Assembly (NCBI RefSeq): GCF_000718635.1
Contig: NZ_JOBF01000028.1
Span: 29,008-93,007 of the forward strand
DNA length: 64,000 nt
From: Streptomyces varsoviensis
GTDB lineage: Bacteria > Actinomycetota > Actinomycetes > Streptomycetales > Streptomycetaceae
Direction of reading: 5' to 3'
In this document: piece by piece, positions 61,484 through 64,000 of the stretch
How positions within the stretch are numbered: position 1 is the first letter of the stretch
Layout of the letters: every line of letters begins with the position of its first letter
Translations under genes and position numbers: made by a program
Notes under the pieces: generated by a model
The model's input: only the letters and a program-made list of their open reading frames with translations
Database searches by the model: none
What the model was told of the DNA's origin: nothing

Positions 61484-62608
61484 TCAGCCCTGACCGGAGA
61501 ACAGGTCGACCATGCCCTGGGGCGACTCGGCACCGTACATCAGCTCGTAGAGCTTGTCGCCGTCGATGGCCGCCTTGGCGCTGCGCGGGAACATCGGGCG
61601 CTCGTACGCGGCGAGCGCGGCCTCGACGTCGCCGGGGTGGGCGGCGAGGGCCTGGCCGAGTTCGGCGCCGTCCAGCATCGCCAGGTTGGCGCCTTCGCCG
61701 TTCGGGGCCGAGAGGTGGGCGGCGTCGCCGATCAGGGTCGCGCCGGGCACCCGCTCCCAGCGGTGCTCGGCCGGCAGGGCGAAGAGCGGGCGGAGTACGG
61801 GCGCGGTGTCGGCGTCGGTGATCAGCGCGGTCAGCTCCGGGGCCCAGCCCTCGAACTCCGCCGCGATCCGCGCGGCGGCCGCGTCGGCGTCGGTGAAATC
61901 GATGGCGGCGAACCACTCCTGGGGCCTCGCCAGCGACACGTAGGTGTGCAGGGTCTCGCCCCTCTCGCGGTGGCCCATGATGCCCTTGCCCGGCGCGAGC
62001 GCCAGCATCGAGCCGCCGCCGACCGCCTTCGCCGTGGCGGAGTGCCGGGTGTCGGCGTCGTACAGATGGCTCTCGACGACCGAACTGCCCACGTACCGCG
62101 GCTTCGCGCCGGAGAGCAGCGGCCGGACCTTGGACCAGGCGCCGTCCGCGCCGACCAGCAGGTCCGTGGTGACGGTGGAGCCGTCGGCGAAGGTCACCTC
62201 GTGGGCGCCCGCGCCGAGGGAGCGGACGCCGCTTACCTTGTGCCCCCACCGGACGGTGCCGTCCGGGAGCGACGCGAGCAGCGTCTGCCGCAGCTCGCCG
62301 CGCTGCACCTCGGGCCGGCCGCCCGTGCCGTCGTCGCCCTCCTCGACCAGGACGGACCCGTCCGAGGCGAGCATCCGCATCGCCTGGCGGCCCTCCAGGA
62401 TCAGGCTCCGGAACTCGTCCGTCAGGCCCGCCGCCTGGAGCGCGACCTGTCCGGTGTCGCTGTGGATGTCGAGCATCCCGCCCTGCGTGCGGGCGGTCGG
62501 GGACGCGTCCGCCTCGTAGACGGTGGCCGGGATGCCGTTGATGTGCAGGACGCGGGCCAGGGCGAGACCGCCGAGGCCGGCGCCGATGATCGTGACGTGA
62601 GTGCTCAT
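61484..62608 (-). CDS. TetX-like FAD-dependent monooxygenase
   Basis: 374 residues, ATG at 62608 (AAGGGGAA upstream). FAD motif TIIGAGLGGLALARVLHING (about 6-25), YEADASPTARTQGGMLDIHS (resembles the corresponding TetX segment), DG motif LLVGADGAWSKVRPLL, GD motif TLIGDAAHLSAPNGEGANLA (about 299-318). Close in layout to tetracycline-inactivating TetX-family enzymes, but many such flavoenzymes act on other aromatics. Divergent from a TetR gene; three palindromic operators lie between, so expression is inducible. Confidence 0.92.
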   Translation of the reverse strand: MSTHVTIIGAGLGGLALARVLHINGIPATVYEADASPTARTQGGMLDIHSDTGQVALQAAGLTDEFRSLILEGRQAMRMLASDGSVLVEEGDDGTGGRPEVQRGELRQTLLASLPDGTVRWGHKVSGVRSLGAGAHEVTFADGSTVTTDLLVGADGAWSKVRPLLSGAKPRYVGSSVVESHLYDADTRHSATAKAVGGGSMLALAPGKGIMGHRERGETLHTYVSLARPQEWFAAIDFTDADAAAARIAAEFEGWAPELTALITDADTAPVLRPLFALPAEHRWERVPGATLIGDAAHLSAPNGEGANLAMLDGAELGQALAAHPGDVEAALAAYERPMFPRSAKAAIDGDKLYELMYGAESPQGMVDLFSGQG

Positions 62609-62694
62609 GGTGATTCCCCTTGCTCGCGTGCTCCGCTTGTTCGGGCGCTCCGCGTGTTTGCGTGCTCTGCGTGCTCGGGCGCTCCGCGGTCTCC

Positions 62695-62757
62695 GTGATG
62701 GCGGTGATGGCCGCGGTGGCCGCAGTGGTCGCGATGGCCGCAGTGGCCGCAGTGGCC
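62695..62757. repeat. Seven 9-bp tandem repeats
   Basis: Nine-base units of the form GYRRTGGYS (for example GTGATGGCG, GCAGTGGCC) run from 62695 to 62757, in the tetX-like/TetR intergenic region upstream of the operators. Confidence 0.85.
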
Positions 62758-62776
62758 GCATGGCCCAGGACGGGGC

Positions 62777-62848
62777 TGGAACGCCGTTCCAATGTCCATT
62801 CCAGAGTGGAGCGGCGTTCCAGAGTTGTCAAGCTGGAACGTCATTCCA
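62777..62848. promoter_or_regulatory. Three 15-bp palindromic operators
   Basis: TGGAACGCCGTTCCA (62777-62791), TGGAGCGGCGTTCCA (62807-62821) and TGGAACGTCATTCCA (62834-62848), with a weaker CCAATGTCCATTCCA (62789-62803) between the first two. Centres are 30 and 27 bp apart. They sit 22 bp before the TetR start. Confidence 0.9.
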
Positions 62849-62869
62849 GCCCTGTGTCAGGATGGGGGC

Positions 62870-63568
62870 ATGGCAACCAGGACGCGTCGCACGGAGCGAC
62901 GGGAGAAGCCGCTCTCACGCGAGCGCATCGTCGAGGCCGCGATCGAACTCCTCGACACGGCGGGAGAGGGCGGACTGACGTTCCGCGCGCTGGCCGAACG
63001 CCTCGCCACCGGGCCCGGCGCGATCTACTGGCACGTCGCGGGGAAGGACGAACTCCTCACCGCGGCCACCGATGTCATCGTCGCCGAGGCCATGGCCGCG
63101 GCGCCGTCGGGCGCCACCCCGCGGGAGACGATCCGCGGCCTCGCGCTCGCCGTGTTCGACGCGGTCGACGGCCATCCGTGGATCGGCGGCGACCTCTCCC
63201 GCGCCCCGGCGCGGTCACCGATGCTGCGGGTCTTCGAGCGCATCGGACGTCAGCTCCAGGCGCTCGGGGTGCCGCACGCCGCCCAGTTCACCGCCTTGTC
63301 CGCGCTCCAGAGCTACATCCTCGGCACGGGCGGGCTGAACGCGGCCAACGCCCGCGCCCAGCACCAGCGCGACCCGGGCACGGACCGGTCCGACTTCATC
63401 AACGCCGCCGCGGACGACTGGGCGAGCCTCGACCCCGACGAGTACCCGTTCACCCGCGGCATCGCGGAACAACTGCGCGCCCACGACGACCGGGTGGAGT
63501 TCGTCGCCGGCATCGACATCATCCTCGACGGCATCACCGCCCGCTGGGCACCCCCGGTGGGCGGTTAG
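62870..63568 (+). CDS. TetR-family repressor (TetR_C-like)
   Basis: 232 residues, ATG at 62870 (AGGATGGGGG upstream). DNA-binding part IVEAAIELLDTAGEGGLTFR, ALAERLATGPGAIYWHVAGK (about 21-62); the C-terminal domain (VFERIGRQLQALGVPHAAQF, ALQSYILGTGGLNAANARAQ, RGIAEQLRAHDDRVEFVAGI) resembles TetR_C domains of tetracycline-type repressors. Probably represses itself and the divergent TetX-like gene through three operators. Confidence 0.93.
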   Translation: MATRTRRTERREKPLSRERIVEAAIELLDTAGEGGLTFRALAERLATGPGAIYWHVAGKDELLTAATDVIVAEAMAAAPSGATPRETIRGLALAVFDAVDGHPWIGGDLSRAPARSPMLRVFERIGRQLQALGVPHAAQFTALSALQSYILGTGGLNAANARAQHQRDPGTDRSDFINAAADDWASLDPDEYPFTRGIAEQLRAHDDRVEFVAGIDIILDGITARWAPPVGG

Positions 63569-63579
63569 GGACCGCCCGG

Positions 63580-63897
63580 TTACCGGGCCTTCTGCTCCTC
63601 GGTCTTCCGCTCCTCGGCGGCCGTCCGCGGGGCGGTCCCCGGCTCGGCGGCGTCCGGCTCGGCGGCCGCGCGGTGGGCGCGTACGCCGCGCAGGCCGATG
63701 AGGCCGATCGCCGTGCCCAGGAGGAAGGAGACGATCGCGAGCGTCAGGTGCACCCAGAAGTACGCGGTGGGCTCGCCGTCGTCGAACGCGAGTCCGCTCC
63801 CGTCCTTCCACAGGTTCTTGACGAAGGTCGTCCAGACCACCCAGGACCAGACACCGAAGGCGAGCAGGAACCAGGAGACGGGGCGGCTGAGCTTCAT
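63580..63897 (-). CDS. SCO4848-like small membrane protein
   Basis: 105 residues, ATG at 63897. Two transmembrane helices (SWFLLAFGVWSWVVWTTFV, about 7-25; YFWVHLTLAIVSFLLGTAIG, about 46-65) separated by a loop KNLWKDGSGLAFDDGEPTA, and an acidic Ala/Glu/Lys C-terminal tail. Matches the streptomycete SCO4848 family of unknown function, usually near dacA and YihY genes (from memory). Convergent with the TetR gene. Confidence 0.88.
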   Translation of the reverse strand: MKLSRPVSWFLLAFGVWSWVVWTTFVKNLWKDGSGLAFDDGEPTAYFWVHLTLAIVSFLLGTAIGLIGLRGVRAHRAAAEPDAAEPGTAPRTAAEERKTEEQKAR

Positions 63898-64000
63898 GGG
63901 GGTGTCCTACCTTTCAAGCGTGGGTCTGCTTCGGTCATTCGTAAGATCGAGGGGCCCAGGGGTTCTGGGTATGGCTGTCATGGGTGAGCCCGTCGGATGG

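Overview
The window is chromosomal DNA of very high G+C content with strong third-position GC bias, frequent GTG starts (and one TTG) and many ATGA/GTGA gene overlaps. Together with the gene set (folD / DUF3017 / malate dehydrogenase, an SCO4848-like membrane protein, DasR-type chitinase control, HSP18 with its own regulator, XRE/DUF2690 proteins, MocR and TetR regulators) this points to a Streptomyces or close relative. About 66 genes can be supported. I see no rRNA, tRNA, CRISPR array, transposase or prophage. Genus and synteny statements come from recall of Streptomyces genomes; no search was run.

Layout. 1-3.4 kb: FHA protein plus Hanks-type kinase (cut by the edge), folD, DUF3017 protein. 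3.5-5.7 kb: quinone-oxidoreductase-like enzyme with a divergent TetR regulator and two operators, and a YCII protein. 5.7-10.4 kb: a small secreted Cys-rich protein and three tandem XRE-transmembrane-extracytoplasmic proteins. 10.8-15.3 kb: mdh, a PEBP protein, an SCO6745-like protein, a CdiI-like immunity protein, and a helix-turn-helix protein whose zinc ribbon is shifted out of frame by poly-C tracts. 16-18.1 kb: polymorphic toxin (REase fold) with an adjacent candidate immunity gene. 18.2-23.1 kb: MarR regulator with hydrolase, a large carbohydrate-active-like protein, a lipoprotein. 23.2-31 kb: betaine-aldehyde dehydrogenase, choline-oxidase-like GMC enzyme and a glycine betaine ABC transporter with a fused double permease and an unexplained coupled ORF. 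31-40.6 kb: ArsR/monooxygenase, DasR-type chitinase, AhpD-like/MocR pair, glyA behind a ZTP riboswitch, TetR/SDR, secreted propeller-like protein. 40.7-46.7 kb: rocD, membrane protein, a quinone-oxidoreductase remnant, an orphan eCIS-type effector, trpS, 2H phosphoesterase. 46.7-51.2 kb: a decaprenylphosphoryl-arabinose-type cluster (dprE2, dprE1, PAP2 phosphatase, UbiA-type phosphoribosyltransferase, GtrA). 51.2-64 kb: YihY/BrkB, DacA, CGNR/HAD pair, HSP18 locus with two DUF2267 genes, duplicated-domain lipoprotein, ArsR/VOC, AsnC/azlCD, TetX-like monooxygenase with TetR, SCO4848-like protein.

Cross-cutting observations. (1) Six genes scattered along the window (TetR at 5175, mdh, the secreted propeller, dprE1, a DUF2267 gene, azlD) carry a tandem repeat whose first unit contains their own stop codon; in four the unit is a multiple of three, so stop codons recur in frame. 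I know of no description of this pattern. (2) Almost every small regulator here has legible paired or triple palindromic operators, which are catalogued. (3) Conflict and effector functions (CdiI-like protein, toxin/immunity pair, orphan eCIS-type effector) are interspersed among housekeeping genes.
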